Source: Solitalea canadensis DSM 3403
Lineage (GTDB): Bacteria; Bacteroidota; Bacteroidia; Sphingobacteriales; Sphingobacteriaceae
DNA length: 64,000 bases
Direction: 5' to 3'
NCBI RefSeq assembly: GCF_000242635.2
Contig: NC_017770.1
Location: 4,972,669 to 5,036,668, forward strand
Position 1 is the first letter of the stretch, and every line of letters begins with the position of its first letter. Shown piece after piece: positions 43,492 through 52,914 of this stretch. The position numbers were made by a program, and so were the translations under genes. The notes below the pieces were generated by a model, which saw only the letters and a program-made list of their open reading frames with translations, did no database searches and had not been told where the DNA came from.

Positions 43492-44649
43492 ATGGTGTTA
43501 CATTTACTCATCTTCCTCTCATCGCTATTGGTGGTAAGCTTTTCGATACCATCAATAATCTATGTAGCATTTAGGAAAAGGTTATTTGATGCCCCGAACG
43601 AAGATCGTAAGATTCACAAAAAAATAATACCTAATCTCGGCGGTGTTGCCATATTTACCGGTTTTTTATTCTCTACTTCTTTATTTATAAAAAGTTCATT
43701 ATTACCTGAAGCTGGAATTGTATTGGCTGCAGGAATAATACTCTTTGTAGTTGGTCTAAAAGATGACCTTGTAGGCATGAGCCCTGTTAAAAAATTAATG
43801 GCTCAAGTGCTTGCCGCATTAATTATAGCGGTATTAGCAGATATCAGGCTTAAAAGCATGTTTGGTCTGTTTGGAGTGCAAGATATAGCTTATCCGGTTA
43901 GTATTGCAATAACAGTTTTTACTATTGTGGCAATAGTAAATGCTTTTAATCTTGTAGATGGCATAGACGGATTAGCAGGTGGAATTGGACTTGTTGTTTC
44001 TATCACTTATGCGTTGTTATTTTACTTAATGGGTGATATTGGCTGGTCATTTATGGCAACAGCTTTAGGTGGCTCATTAGTAGGTTTTTTAATATACAAT
44101 GTTTCTCCTGCGAAAATATTTATGGGAGATACAGGTTCATTATTGGTGGGGCTGATAGCATCTGTTTTAAGTATTCAGTTAATTGAATTAAGCTCTGTAC
44201 ATTCAGCTAAGGCAGTAGATTTGGGAATTCAAGCTTCTCCAGCTTTAGTATTGGCTGTCCTGATAATTCCGGTTTTTGATACTACAAGGGTATTCACATT
44301 AAGAATTCTTAAAAAACAGTCTCCTTTTACTGCTGATAGAAACCACCTACACCATCGTTTAATTGATTTAAAACTATCACATACAAGTTCTGCATTAATA
44401 TTATTAGGAGTAAACATAACGCTGATTTTCTTTGCAATATCATTGCAAAGAATAGGTACGCTTCCATTAATTCTGGCAATAGCTTCTACAGTTATTATTG
44501 CAAATATTTTTTTAACCCTGTTGTTAAAATATAAAACTTCCAAACTACCAAACTCAAAACGATCTACTCAGGTTAAGGATAAACCTGTTCTCAAAACAGA
44601 AAAAGAACAGTTTGTTGATTCTATTCTGGAAAAAATCGCCAAAAACTAA
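43492..44649 (+). CDS. wecA: undecaprenyl-phosphate HexNAc-1-phosphate transferase (WecA/MraY family)
   Basis: Initiates repeat-unit synthesis by moving GlcNAc-1-P (or a related sugar) from UDP onto undecaprenyl phosphate. Polytopic, about 11 spans. Family signatures are present: NLGGVAIFTGFL, the aspartate pair in VGLKDDLVG, NAFNLVDGIDGLAGG, IFMGDTGSLLVG and the NHLHHR cytosolic histidines. 385 aa, with a charged C-terminal tail. It starts after its own promoter and lies 21 bp before the Wzi-like gene. Confidence 0.92.
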   Translation: MVLHLLIFLSSLLVVSFSIPSIIYVAFRKRLFDAPNEDRKIHKKIIPNLGGVAIFTGFLFSTSLFIKSSLLPEAGIVLAAGIILFVVGLKDDLVGMSPVKKLMAQVLAALIIAVLADIRLKSMFGLFGVQDIAYPVSIAITVFTIVAIVNAFNLVDGIDGLAGGIGLVVSITYALLFYLMGDIGWSFMATALGGSLVGFLIYNVSPAKIFMGDTGSLLVGLIASVLSIQLIELSSVHSAKAVDLGIQASPALVLAVLIIPVFDTTRVFTLRILKKQSPFTADRNHLHHRLIDLKLSHTSSALILLGVNITLIFFAISLQRIGTLPLILAIASTVIIANIFLTLLLKYKTSKLPNSKRSTQVKDKPVLKTEKEQFVDSILEKIAKN

Positions 44650-44670
44650 ACATTCATTTCTATACTTTTA

Positions 44671-46290
44671 ATGAGACGTTCTTACAAATTCTTTGCGCTA
44701 ATGATATTGTCTATTGTTAGCTTGTCAGCTTATGCACAATCTGTAACACAATTAGGAACATATTTAAAACCTTCAGAGGCTAAACTTTTATACACTGATT
44801 CTGTAGTTCGTCATACTACATTAAGGCCCTACGTGTTGAATGCTAATGATTCGTTGTTTTTAAAGGAAGATTCAACAACACATAAAACATGGCTTGGAAG
44901 AAAACTGTGGGATGAACATTTACTGCAGGTAAGACAACCGGATTTTGATTTGTACCTGGACTTTCTGCCCGACTTTCAAGTTGGTCGCGATTTCAATAAT
45001 GATCGAACCACTTGGTTAAATACAAGAGGTTTTTATATTGGAGGCCGAATCGGAAAACAGTTCACTTTTTATACTTCTTTTTATGAGAATCAAGGCGTTT
45101 TCCCTCTTTATGTAGATCAAAGTACCCGTACAACAGGAGTAATCGCGGGACAAGGAGAGGTTAGAAATTATGGAAATGGCGGATTTGATTATTCATACGC
45201 AGCCGGTCGTATTTCTTATACACCCTCTAAGTACTTCAATTTTGATTTAGGTTATGATCGTAATTTCATTGGAGACGGCTATCGATCACTGCTTTTGTCT
45301 GATGCAACAGCTCCTTATCCTTATGTTAAACTGACAGCAACTGTTTGGAAGTTGCGTTATATGATGATGTGGGCGCAAATGATCGACCGCGAGTCACCAA
45401 AGTTTGATTACCAGAATGGATATAGAAAAAAATGGGGGGTATTTCACTATCTTGACTGGAATATTTCAAAGAAGGTTTCTGTTGGATTATTTGAAAATGT
45501 GATCTGGCAAGATGCGGATTCTTTAGGGAAACGTGGCTTTGATATGAGCTATCTGAATCCATTATTATTCTTTCGTCCGGTTGAGTTTGCTAACGGGTCT
45601 CCTGATAAAGTATTAGTCGGAATGACTGCCAAATATAAGATGCTACCTAAGTTTACGTGGTATGGACAATTTGCTTTAAATGAATTTACCGCAAAAGAGT
45701 TTTTTGCCGGAGATGGATATTGGGGAAATAAGTGGGGGGCACAAATAGGATTCCGCTCATTTGATATTTTTAAAATCCCGAATTTACATTTCCAAGGAGA
45801 AGTAAACATAGTTCGACCGTATACCTATACTGCCAGAAAACCAGTTGTAAATGGTGTGGTAAACCCTAATAATGGTAAACCAACGAACAATTACGTTCAT
45901 TTTTCTCAATCATTGGCTCATCCTTGGGGCGCAAACTTTGAGGAATTCTTAGGAATTGTTAACTATTCATGGAAACGATTTGATTTTCGCGGTCAGTTTA
46001 CTTACGGTTATTATGGTTTAGATCCTCAGGGAATGAATTATGGTAAAAATATCTTACTTCCATATGATACTCGTGTAAGTGATTATGGTAATCATATAGG
46101 ACAGGGGATTACGACAAATCTGTTTTATGGGGATTTAACGGCTGCTTACGTATTAAATAAGAAATACAATTTGCGAATTGAAACTGGATTAACTTTGCGA
46201 AGTGAGAATAATTCCAATGGAAACAATTCAACCGCGATAATTAACTTCGGATTGCGGAGTTCATTCCGAAATTTGTACTACGATTTTTAG
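44671..46290 (+). CDS. outer-membrane capsule assembly protein, Wzi/RemB-like
   Basis: Exported barrel protein of 539 aa with signal peptide residues 1-22 (LSAYAQ). It resembles both capsule-assembly Wzi proteins and RemB-type proteins of Bacteroidota: FDLGYDRNFIGDGYRSLLLSD, WNISKKVSVGLFENVIWQD and strand-rich C terminus ending RNLYYDF. Wzi-type proteins help anchor or assemble polysaccharide on the cell surface. It follows wecA by 21 bp in the same direction, and a strong palindrome lies past its stop. Confidence 0.78.
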   Translation: MRRSYKFFALMILSIVSLSAYAQSVTQLGTYLKPSEAKLLYTDSVVRHTTLRPYVLNANDSLFLKEDSTTHKTWLGRKLWDEHLLQVRQPDFDLYLDFLPDFQVGRDFNNDRTTWLNTRGFYIGGRIGKQFTFYTSFYENQGVFPLYVDQSTRTTGVIAGQGEVRNYGNGGFDYSYAAGRISYTPSKYFNFDLGYDRNFIGDGYRSLLLSDATAPYPYVKLTATVWKLRYMMMWAQMIDRESPKFDYQNGYRKKWGVFHYLDWNISKKVSVGLFENVIWQDADSLGKRGFDMSYLNPLLFFRPVEFANGSPDKVLVGMTAKYKMLPKFTWYGQFALNEFTAKEFFAGDGYWGNKWGAQIGFRSFDIFKIPNLHFQGEVNIVRPYTYTARKPVVNGVVNPNNGKPTNNYVHFSQSLAHPWGANFEEFLGIVNYSWKRFDFRGQFTYGYYGLDPQGMNYGKNILLPYDTRVSDYGNHIGQGITTNLFYGDLTAAYVLNKKYNLRIETGLTLRSENNSNGNNSTAIINFGLRSSFRNLYYDF

Positions 46291-46301
46291 AAACATAATA
46301 T

Positions 46302-46366
46302 AAAAAAACCGCAAAGGCGCTAAGACGCTAAGATTATATCTTTACGTTTTAGCGCCTTTGCGGTTT
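46302..46366 (-). terminator. 18-bp palindrome between wzi and dxs; REP-like, terminator for dxs
   Basis: AAACCGCAAAGGCGCTAA (46306-46323) pairs perfectly with the segment at 46349-46366, and the loop folds further with AAGAT/ATCTT. Read leftward, it is followed by a run of Us from the A-tract 46302-46308, so it should end the dxs transcript; for the plus strand it may act as a weak terminator of the Wzi-like gene. The GCAAAGGCGC wording recurs in degraded form in other spacers of this window. Confidence 0.75.
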
Positions 46367-46374
46367 ACTATCTA

Positions 46375-48303
46375 TTAAATTGCTAATAACTTCGCTGTGC
46401 TTCCTTCTACCATTGATTTAACAGTACTCGCTATTGCTTTTGAATCATAATGACACTCTGCATAAAGTTCCTGTTGTTCTCCATGTTCAACGATTCTGTC
46501 AGGGATACCTAAGCGTTTTACTTCTGCCATGTATCCGTTATCTGCCATAAATTCTACTACAGCAGAACCCATTCCTCCAACTACACATCCATCTTCAACA
46601 GTAATCACTTTTTTAAACTTTTTAAATACCTCGTGAAGCAATTCTTCATCTAAAGGCTTTACAAAACGGAGATCATAATGAGCAGGGTTAACTCCTTCTG
46701 AACTCAGTTGATTTATCGCTTTTACAGCTTCATTTCCTATGGTGCCGATTGTTAATATTGCTACTTCATCACCATCGCAAATCTTACGACCTTTCCCTAC
46801 CTCAATTGGCTGTAAGGGACGTTTCCAGTCGGCCATTACACCATTGCCACGTGGATAACGAATAACAAAAGGACCCATGTTATCTTGTTGAGCGGTAAAC
46901 ATAAGATTACGCAGCTCTTCTTCATTCATTGGAGCAGAAACTGTCATGTTTGGAATGCAACGCATATAGGCTAAATCATAAGCCCCATGATGCGTTTGGC
47001 CATCAGCACCGGCAATTCCGGCTCTATCAAGGCAAAACACTACATTGAGATTCTGGATTGCTACATCATGTATTACCTGATCATATGCACGCTGCATAAA
47101 TGATGAGTAAATATTGCAAAATGGAATCATTCCCTGAGTTGCTAACCCGGCAGAGAAGGTAACTGCATGTTGTTCGGCAATACCCACGTCGAATGCTCTG
47201 TTTGGCATTGCTTTCATCATAATGTTTAATGAACAACCTGAGGGCATAGCTGGGGTAATTCCCATTATTTTGGGATTCTGTTCTGCTAGTTCAACAATTG
47301 TATGTCCAAATACATCTTGATATTTAGGAGGCTGAGGAGTTGCAGGTACAGATTTTTTTATTTCTCCAGTGATTTTATCAAACAATCCAGGAGCATGCCA
47401 CTTGGTTTGGTCCTGCTCTGCTAAAGCATAGCCTTTTCCTTTTACCGTTACACAATGTAGTAATTTTGGCCCTGGAATATGTTTCAAATCCTCCATTACT
47501 CTTGCCATGTGCTCGACATTGTGCCCATCAATGGGGCCAAAATAACGGAACTGTAATGCTTCAAAGAAATTACTTTTTTTCAGAATGCTTCCTTTGATAG
47601 CCTTTTCTACTTTCTTAACTATATCACGAGCATTAGGCCCGAATTTGCTAATTGGACCTAATATCTTCCAAACATCCTTTTTGAATTGATTATACGATTG
47701 TGAGGTTGTGATATCGGTAAGGTATTCTTTTAATGCACCAACATTCGGGTCAATTGACATGCAATTGTCGTTAAGAACCACTAATAAATTAGAGTTCTCT
47801 ACGCCAGCATGATTGAGTGCCTCAAAGGCCAGTCCTGCAGTCATTGCTCCATCGCCAATAACGGCGATGTGTTGACGGTCGGTTTCTCCTTTGTATTGAG
47901 ATGCTACGGCCATCCCTAGGGCAGCTGAAATCGAGGTGGATGAATGACCTACCCCAAAGGTATCGTATTCACTTTCTGATCGTTTAGGGAAACCACTAAT
48001 GCCTCCGTATATACGATTAGTATGGAACACGTCTCGCCGACCTGTTAATATTTTATGTCCGTATGCCTGGTGACCAACATCAAAAATGAGTTGATCATAT
48101 GGAGTATTGAATACATAATGTAAAGCGACAGTTAGCTCTACTACACCAAGGCTTGCACCAAAGTGGCCACCGTTTACAGATACGATGTCAATAATATATT
48201 GTCTTAACTCTTTACAAACTTCTTCTAACTGATTCTCCTTCAATTTTCTCAAATCCGAAGGATAGTTGATATTTCTCAACAATGGTCCCGCTTCAACCTG
48301 CAT
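46375..48303 (-). CDS. dxs: 1-deoxy-D-xylulose-5-phosphate synthase
   Basis: Thiamine-diphosphate enzyme that condenses pyruvate and glyceraldehyde 3-phosphate, first step of the MEP isoprenoid pathway. [14 protein letters not shown], the ThDP motif [18 protein letters not shown] with later [14 protein letters not shown], and the transketolase centre [22 protein letters not shown] are all present. 642 aa, standard. Isoprenoid supply feeds the undecaprenyl carrier used by the adjacent polysaccharide genes, and idi lies 8 kb to the right. It has its own promoter box at 48339-48346. Confidence 0.97.
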   Translation of the reverse strand: MQVEAGPLLRNINYPSDLRKLKENQLEEVCKELRQYIIDIVSVNGGHFGASLGVVELTVALHYVFNTPYDQLIFDVGHQAYGHKILTGRRDVFHTNRIYGGISGFPKRSESEYDTFGVGHSSTSISAALGMAVASQYKGETDRQHIAVIGDGAMTAGLAFEALNHAGVENSNLLVVLNDNCMSIDPNVGALKEYLTDITTSQSYNQFKKDVWKILGPISKFGPNARDIVKKVEKAIKGSILKKSNFFEALQFRYFGPIDGHNVEHMARVMEDLKHIPGPKLLHCVTVKGKGYALAEQDQTKWHAPGLFDKITGEIKKSVPATPQPPKYQDVFGHTIVELAEQNPKIMGITPAMPSGCSLNIMMKAMPNRAFDVGIAEQHAVTFSAGLATQGMIPFCNIYSSFMQRAYDQVIHDVAIQNLNVVFCLDRAGIAGADGQTHHGAYDLAYMRCIPNMTVSAPMNEEELRNLMFTAQQDNMGPFVIRYPRGNGVMADWKRPLQPIEVGKGRKICDGDEVAILTIGTIGNEAVKAINQLSSEGVNPAHYDLRFVKPLDEELLHEVFKKFKKVITVEDGCVVGGMGSAVVEFMADNGYMAEVKRLGIPDRIVEHGEQQELYAECHYDSKAIASTVKSMVEGSTAKLLAI

Positions 48304-48338
48304 TGTTTGGATTTTTGTTATAACTCCGTTTAAGCCAG

Positions 48339-48346
48339 CAAATATA
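48339..48346 (-). promoter_or_regulatory. -7 promoter box (TATATTTG, minus strand) of dxs
   Basis: TAnnTTTG match read on the minus strand, about 36 bp before the dxs ATG. Confidence 0.5.
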
Positions 48347-48440
48347 TAACTTAAACATAATATAATTACTTTGGTTTCAGAGAATAGAACGATTATAAGT
48401 TGGACTGATAATGAGAGTTTTGTCCTTTTTTAGCTTGAAA

Positions 48441-49718
48441 TTATAATCTAGCATCTACAATATTTCTGTCCAGAATCCCCTTCGTGTCAAAAATTACTGT
48501 TGATCCGTTTGCAGTTATACGTGAAAAATCTATTTCTAAAAACTCATTATGTGCAACAGCCAAAATGATGGCATCATAAACCTTGCTATACAGATTCTGG
48601 GATAAATCAATCCCATATTCTTTTTTAACAATGCTCTTATCTGCCCAGGGATCATAGATGTCAACTAATAATCCAAATTGGGTTAATTCCTCATAAATAT
48701 CTATAACCCGGGAATTACGAACGTCTGGGCAATTCTCTTTAAAAGTAACACCTAATATTAAAGCTTTAGCTCCATCCACCCGATGTTTTTTCTGTATTAA
48801 TAATTTCACCACTTTGTTGGCGATGAACATTCCCATGTTATCATTGATTCGGCGACCGGATAGAATTACCTGGGGATAATATCCTAAACTCTGGGCTTTA
48901 TGTGTAAGATAATAAGGGTCAACTCCTATACAATGTCCTCCGACCAAGCCTGGTCTAAATTTGAGAAAATTCCACTTAGTGCCAGCAGCTTCAAGTACAT
49001 CATTGGTGTCAATGCCCATTCTGTCGAAAATAAGAGCCAGCTCATTTACGAACGATATATTAACATCACGTTGGGCGTTTTCTATGGCTTTTGACGCCTC
49101 CGCTACTTTTAATGACGGTGCCAGGAATGTCCCCGCTTCAATAATGGAATCGTATAGGTCTTTTATTATTTTGGCAATTTCTGGAGTACTGCCGCTTACC
49201 ACTTTTCTGATAGATTTTAACGTATTTGTTTTATCACCCGGATTTATTCGTTCTGGTGAATAGCCACAGAAAAAGTCTTTATTGAATGTTAAACCACTGT
49301 ATTTCTCCAGTACTGGAACACAATCCTCTTCTGTGCAACCGGGATAAACAGTGGATTCATAAATAACAATATCTCCCTTTTTAATTAATGTCCCTAACAT
49401 TTCAGAGGCCTTTAGCAATGGACGTAAATCAGGATTCTTGAATTCGTCTACCGGAGTTGGAACCGTTACAATATAAACAGTGCAATCTTTTAAGTCATTT
49501 AAATTACTTGTGAAGGAGAGTTTTTCTATTGAATTGATATCCACATATTGAGTTTCAAGGGTTTTATCGAAACCTTTGGATAACTCATCTATACGTAGCT
49601 GATCAATATCAAAACCTACAGTAGTAAATTTCTTTCCAAACTCTACCGCCAATGGTAGACCCACATATCCTAAACCAACAATTGCTATTTTTATATTTTC
49701 AGTAGAAAGTGTATCCAT
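48441..49718 (-). CDS. second nucleotide-sugar 6-dehydrogenase, TviB type
   Basis: Paralogue of the enzyme at 27951-29243, with the same signatures: IAIVGLGYVGLPLAVEFGKK at the NAD site, catalytic Cys in GLVGGHCIGVDPYYLTHKAQ, SPERINPGDK, and the ending FDTKGILDRNIVDARL. 425 aa. It should oxidise a UDP-HexNAc to the uronic acid. It stands alone on the opposite strand, with its own promoter (49781-49788), so it may serve a second polymer or provide basal activity. Which UDP sugar each copy prefers cannot be told. Confidence 0.88.
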   Translation of the reverse strand: MDTLSTENIKIAIVGLGYVGLPLAVEFGKKFTTVGFDIDQLRIDELSKGFDKTLETQYVDINSIEKLSFTSNLNDLKDCTVYIVTVPTPVDEFKNPDLRPLLKASEMLGTLIKKGDIVIYESTVYPGCTEEDCVPVLEKYSGLTFNKDFFCGYSPERINPGDKTNTLKSIRKVVSGSTPEIAKIIKDLYDSIIEAGTFLAPSLKVAEASKAIENAQRDVNISFVNELALIFDRMGIDTNDVLEAAGTKWNFLKFRPGLVGGHCIGVDPYYLTHKAQSLGYYPQVILSGRRINDNMGMFIANKVVKLLIQKKHRVDGAKALILGVTFKENCPDVRNSRVIDIYEELTQFGLLVDIYDPWADKSIVKKEYGIDLSQNLYSKVYDAIILAVAHNEFLEIDFSRITANGSTVIFDTKGILDRNIVDARL

Positions 49719-49780
49719 TCTGTTTTGTTCAATATATTCTAAATGAACGGAAGTTCTAAAACAAAGAGTTCTATTGATTG

Positions 49781-49810
49781 CAAAAATACGCTATTACTTT
49801 AAATAATAGC
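49781..49810 (-). promoter_or_regulatory. promoter of the second TviB-like gene with overlapping palindrome
   Basis: On the minus strand a perfect TATTTTTG box lies at 49781-49788. Immediately upstream, GCTATTA (49790-49796) and TAATAGC (49804-49810) form an inverted repeat with a 7-base spacer, spanning the region between the -7 and -33 positions. It could be an operator; the regulator is unknown. Confidence 0.45.
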
Positions 49811-49919
49811 TGAATTCCATCAGCCCACCAATATCCAATCTATTGTTATTTTATTGTTTCGGTGTTGTCTTTTTCCCCATTGGTTGAAAATTAGCTCATT
49901 GATAATTACATCGGAAGTG

Positions 49920-49927
49920 TATTTTTG
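49920..49927 (+). promoter_or_regulatory. -7 promoter box (TATTTTTG) of scpA
   Basis: Perfect TAnnTTTG, 20 bp before the TTG start at 49948. Confidence 0.55.
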
Positions 49928-49947
49928 CGGCAAAAGATTACTGTCCG

Positions 49948-50715
49948 TTGAGTTTCGAGATAAAGTTAGCACAATTTGAAGGTCCTTTTGACCTGCTTCT
50001 GTTTTTTATTGAACGGGATGAGTTAGATATTCACGATATTCCTATTGCTCATATAACTCGCGATTTTCTCGATTATATTCATCAAATGCAGGCGATGAAT
50101 ATCGAGCTTGCAAGCGAATTTATTCTTGTTGCGGCAACATTAATGCGAATTAAGGCTAAAATGTTGATTCCTAGGCCAGAATTGGATGAAGAAGGTAACG
50201 AAATCGACCCTCGCTTAGATTTGGTCCAAAAGCTTCTTGAATATAAAAAGTACAAAGCTGTAATGACTGACTTTCAGCATTTGGAAGATGAACGATTGAA
50301 ACAAGAAAAAAGAGGGAATATTGCTCGTGAGTTAGAAGAAATTGCAAGTCAGGCGGCTCCCGGCGAAGAATTGCAAACACTTGATCTCTATCGATTATTA
50401 ACCGTTTATGAACGAGTATTGGCTCGATTTGCGGCAGGTAAACAGCAAATAGTTCATACTGTTGTTCAATATCCTTATTCAATTGAAGAGCAGAAAGTAG
50501 CAATTATGAAGCTTTTCGATAAAGAAAAAAGGGTGAGTTTTGAAGATGTTTTATCCATAAGTCAGGATAAAGTTCAGTTGGTTTATAACTTCTTGGCTGT
50601 TTTGGAGTTATTGCAACAGCAAATCCTTGATATTAATATCGGCCTTGGATTTAATAATTTTTGGGTTTCTCCTAAAGAACAAGTTGAAGAATCCGTTGAA
50701 GAAATGGAAAAATAG
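49948..50715 (+). CDS. scpA: segregation and condensation protein A (kleisin)
   Basis: Kleisin subunit that bridges the SMC dimer and recruits ScpB for chromosome condensation and segregation. The start IKLAQFEGPFDLLLFFIERDELDIHDIPIAHIT is the ScpA signature, followed by EFILVAATLMRIKAKMLIPRP and a C-terminal winged-helix region (VAIMKLFDKEKRVSFEDVLS). 255 aa. The start codon is TTG at 49948, downstream of a TATTTTTG box. ScpB is not in the window; the gene appears to be transcribed alone. Confidence 0.93.
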   Translation: MSFEIKLAQFEGPFDLLLFFIERDELDIHDIPIAHITRDFLDYIHQMQAMNIELASEFILVAATLMRIKAKMLIPRPELDEEGNEIDPRLDLVQKLLEYKKYKAVMTDFQHLEDERLKQEKRGNIARELEEIASQAAPGEELQTLDLYRLLTVYERVLARFAAGKQQIVHTVVQYPYSIEEQKVAIMKLFDKEKRVSFEDVLSISQDKVQLVYNFLAVLELLQQQILDINIGLGFNNFWVSPKEQVEESVEEMEK

Positions 50716-50956
50716 ACTTGAAATAGCAAACAATGCGGCAAGATCTCAAAGCTCTATTCTTACTTTAACGTATTAATCTTTATTCAGAATTAAATGTCAA
50801 AAACCTGACGTCTTAGTGACTTTGCGCGAAACTTCATTTAAAATCCTCAAAAAGAGTTAGTAACTTCGCGGCACCTAACCCGAGGAAGGTGTCAAGTGTT
50901 TACAAGCCTTGTAAATGTTTGATTTTCATCTTAACACAAAAACAAATTATTCTCAC
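50716..50956 (+). other. scpA-glyA spacer with REP-like remnant and glyA promoter region
   Basis: About 240 bp without a gene. CTTAGTGACTTTGCGCG at 50812-50828 resembles half of the palindrome at 46306-46366. TAACTTCG (50861-50868) is a near match to the -7 consensus. GGCACCT (50870-50876) can pair with AGGTGTC (50887-50893), and TTTACAA (50899-50905) with TTGTAAA (50909-50915); the second hairpin would lie in the glyA leader. Confidence 0.4.
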
Positions 50957-52228
50957 ATGAACAGAGATACCGTTCTATTTGATCTTATTGCTAAAGAAGC
51001 AGACCGCCAGGAAGAAGGCATCGAGTTAATCGCATCAGAAAACTTTACCAGCAAGCAGGTAATGGAAGCACAAGGTTCTTGTTTAACCAACAAGTATGCT
51101 GAAGGTTTACCTAACAAACGCTATTATGGCGGCTGTCAAATTGTTGACCAAGTTGAGCAATTAGCAATTGACCGTGCTAAAGAATTGTTTGGCGCTACCT
51201 GGGTTAACGTACAACCTCACTCAGGAGCTTCTGCAAATGCTGCTGTATTTTTGGCATTATTACAGGCTGGGGATAAGATTTTAGGGTTTGATCTTTCACA
51301 TGGAGGTCACTTAACTCACGGTTCTCCTGTTAACTTCTCAGGTCGTTTATATCAACCTCATTTCTACGGAGTAGAAAAAGAAACTGGTTTGATCGACTAT
51401 AAGCAAATGGAGGAAGTTGCTATGCGTGAGAAACCAAAATTAATAATTTGTGGTGCATCTGCTTACTCGCGTGATTGGGATTATGAACGCATTCGTTCAA
51501 TTGCTGATCAGATTGGCGCTTTGATTCTTGCAGATATTTCACACCCTGCAGGTTTAATCGCGAAAGGATTGCTGAATGATCCATTAAAACATTGTCATGT
51601 AGTTTCAACTACTACGCATAAGACTTTACGTGGTCCTCGTGGTGGTATGATTATGATGGGCCAGGATTTTGAAAATCCTTGGGGGCTAAAAACACCTAAA
51701 GGTGAATTAAAAACAGTTTCGTCGTTATTAGATGCTGCTGTGTTCCCTGGTACTCAAGGCGGACCATTAGAGCATGTTATTGCTGGTAAAGCTGTGGCAT
51801 TTGGTGAAGCATTAACCGATGAATATTTACAATATATTACCCAGGTTAAAAAGAATGCTGCTCGTATGGCTCAATCTTTTGTTGATCGTGGTTACCAAAT
51901 TATTTCAGGTGGAACCGATAATCACTTAATGCTTATCGATCTTCGTAATAAAAATGTAACCGGTAAAGCTGCTGAAAATGCTTTAGTGTTGGCAGATATT
52001 ACTACTAACAAAAATATGGTTCCATTTGATGACAAATCACCGTTTGTTACATCTGGATTCCGTGTAGGTACAGCTGCTGTTACAACTCGTGGAATGAAAG
52101 AAGAACACATGGATACAATTGTTGAATTAATTGACCGTGTGTTAATGAATATTGATAACGAAGGAGAAATTAAAGCAGTAAAGAAAAAGATTAATACCTG
52201 GATGCACGATTTCCCTCTTTATAAATAG
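50957..52228 (+). CDS. glyA: serine hydroxymethyltransferase
   Basis: PLP enzyme that interconverts serine and glycine with tetrahydrofolate, the main source of one-carbon units for purines and thymidylate. Signatures: [40 protein letters not shown], and the Schiff-base region [18 protein letters not shown]. The ATG at 50957 gives the usual 423 aa; an upstream in-frame ATG (50915) would add 14 non-conserved residues inside a leader hairpin. A canonical terminator follows. Confidence 0.97.
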   Translation: MNRDTVLFDLIAKEADRQEEGIELIASENFTSKQVMEAQGSCLTNKYAEGLPNKRYYGGCQIVDQVEQLAIDRAKELFGATWVNVQPHSGASANAAVFLALLQAGDKILGFDLSHGGHLTHGSPVNFSGRLYQPHFYGVEKETGLIDYKQMEEVAMREKPKLIICGASAYSRDWDYERIRSIADQIGALILADISHPAGLIAKGLLNDPLKHCHVVSTTTHKTLRGPRGGMIMMGQDFENPWGLKTPKGELKTVSSLLDAAVFPGTQGGPLEHVIAGKAVAFGEALTDEYLQYITQVKKNAARMAQSFVDRGYQIISGGTDNHLMLIDLRNKNVTGKAAENALVLADITTNKNMVPFDDKSPFVTSGFRVGTAAVTTRGMKEEHMDTIVELIDRVLMNIDNEGEIKAVKKKINTWMHDFPLYK

Positions 52229-52255
52229 TAAATAACTGATTAGGATATTCTGAGA

Positions 52256-52284
52256 GGCGGTGATGAAAATCATCGCCTTTTTTT
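52256..52284 (+). terminator. rho-independent terminator of glyA
   Basis: GGCGGTGAT (52256-52264) pairs with ATCATCGCC (52269-52277) around GAAA, with one G-U, then seven Ts. Confidence 0.9.
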
Positions 52285-52322
52285 GTTTACGATTTTTGGG
52301 TGATTATGAGTGGGGTAGGTAC

Positions 52323-52428
52323 AAAAAAAGAAAGCAAGAATAACATTAAGTTAATCTCGCCTTCTATCTAAATTTACGCTCTCTAAGTACTTTTACGCAA
52401 TCGATTGAGAAAGGTTTCAAAAAAGATA
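52323..52428 (-). repeat. terminator-bearing repeat unit, copy 1
   Basis: About 105 bp, roughly 84 percent identical by eye to 52746-52850 in the same orientation. Read on the minus strand it ends in a hairpin (52329-52365, 15 of 16 positions paired including G-U) followed by seven Us. The shared block upstream of the hairpin includes the segment between GCGTAAAAG and GAGCGTAAATTTAGAT. No gene immediately upstream on the minus strand needs this second terminator. Confidence 0.65.
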
Positions 52429-52745
52429 AAATTTTTTAGAAATATATTTTGGTGATATTTTATTGGTCTTGAAAAGCGGATTTAAGTAGAATAATAGGGA
52501 GTAGGAGCGAAGCCTGTAAATTATGGTATGTAAGTATGAAGAGGAAAAAGATCAGTGAAGACCTACATTAATAAAATATGGAACTAAAAAATTTAGGCGT
52601 CGTGCAGTTAAAATGAGAGTCGGTTTTGCTACCACTCGAAGCAATCTTTTTAAAGATGTATAGCTAATAAGATTAGTGTTACCACTAATCACCAACTGTT
52701 GTTCCTGTTCTAAAAAGAAGTGAAAAATTGGGAAGAAATGCCCAT
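52429..52745. other. gene-free stretch between the two repeat copies
   Basis: No ORF longer than 16 codons that looks real. The segment 52578-52613 reads MELKNLGVVQLK then stops, resembling the first residues of double-glycine leader peptides of Bacteroidota (see findings). GATTAGTG (52671-52678) and CACTAATC (52683-52690) form an 8-bp hairpin with loop TTAC but no T-run. With the flanking copies this is a 686-bp stretch (52229-52914) without a recognised gene. Confidence 0.5.
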
Positions 52746-52850
52746 AAAAAAAGAAAGCAAGATTAACATAGTTAATCCCGCCTTCTATCTAAATTTACGC
52801 TCTCTGTGTCCTTTTACGCAGCAGGTACAGAAAGGTTTCAGAAAAAGTGA
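52746..52850 (-). repeat. terminator-bearing repeat unit, copy 2; terminator of comF
   Basis: On the minus strand AGAAGGCGGGATTAAC pairs along all 16 positions (three G-U) with its partner across a TAT loop (plus coordinates 52752-52786), followed by seven Us (52746-52752). It lies about 130 bp after the comF stop and should end that transcript. Plus-strand reading has A-C mismatches instead of G-U, so the hairpin favours the minus-strand RNA. Confidence 0.75.
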
Positions 52851-52914
52851 AAATATTTCAATAATCTTGTAACTATCAGATTATCAGCGATAAAATTTGT
52901 TTAAACATCTATCT

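Noticed and set aside
46302-46366. Palindrome as a transposon end or phage attachment site
   Set aside because: No transposase, integrase or matching partner end nearby; fits a terminator/REP element.
50870-50893. Hairpin GGCACCT/AGGTGTC as part of a glyA riboswitch
   Set aside because: If the TAACTTCG box at 50861-50868 is the promoter, transcription would start inside this hairpin, so it would not form in the mRNA.
52229-52914. Gene-free stretch as an insertion-sequence remnant or CRISPR
   Set aside because: No transposase fragment, no terminal inverted repeats with target duplication, and only two imperfect long repeats with no regular spacers.
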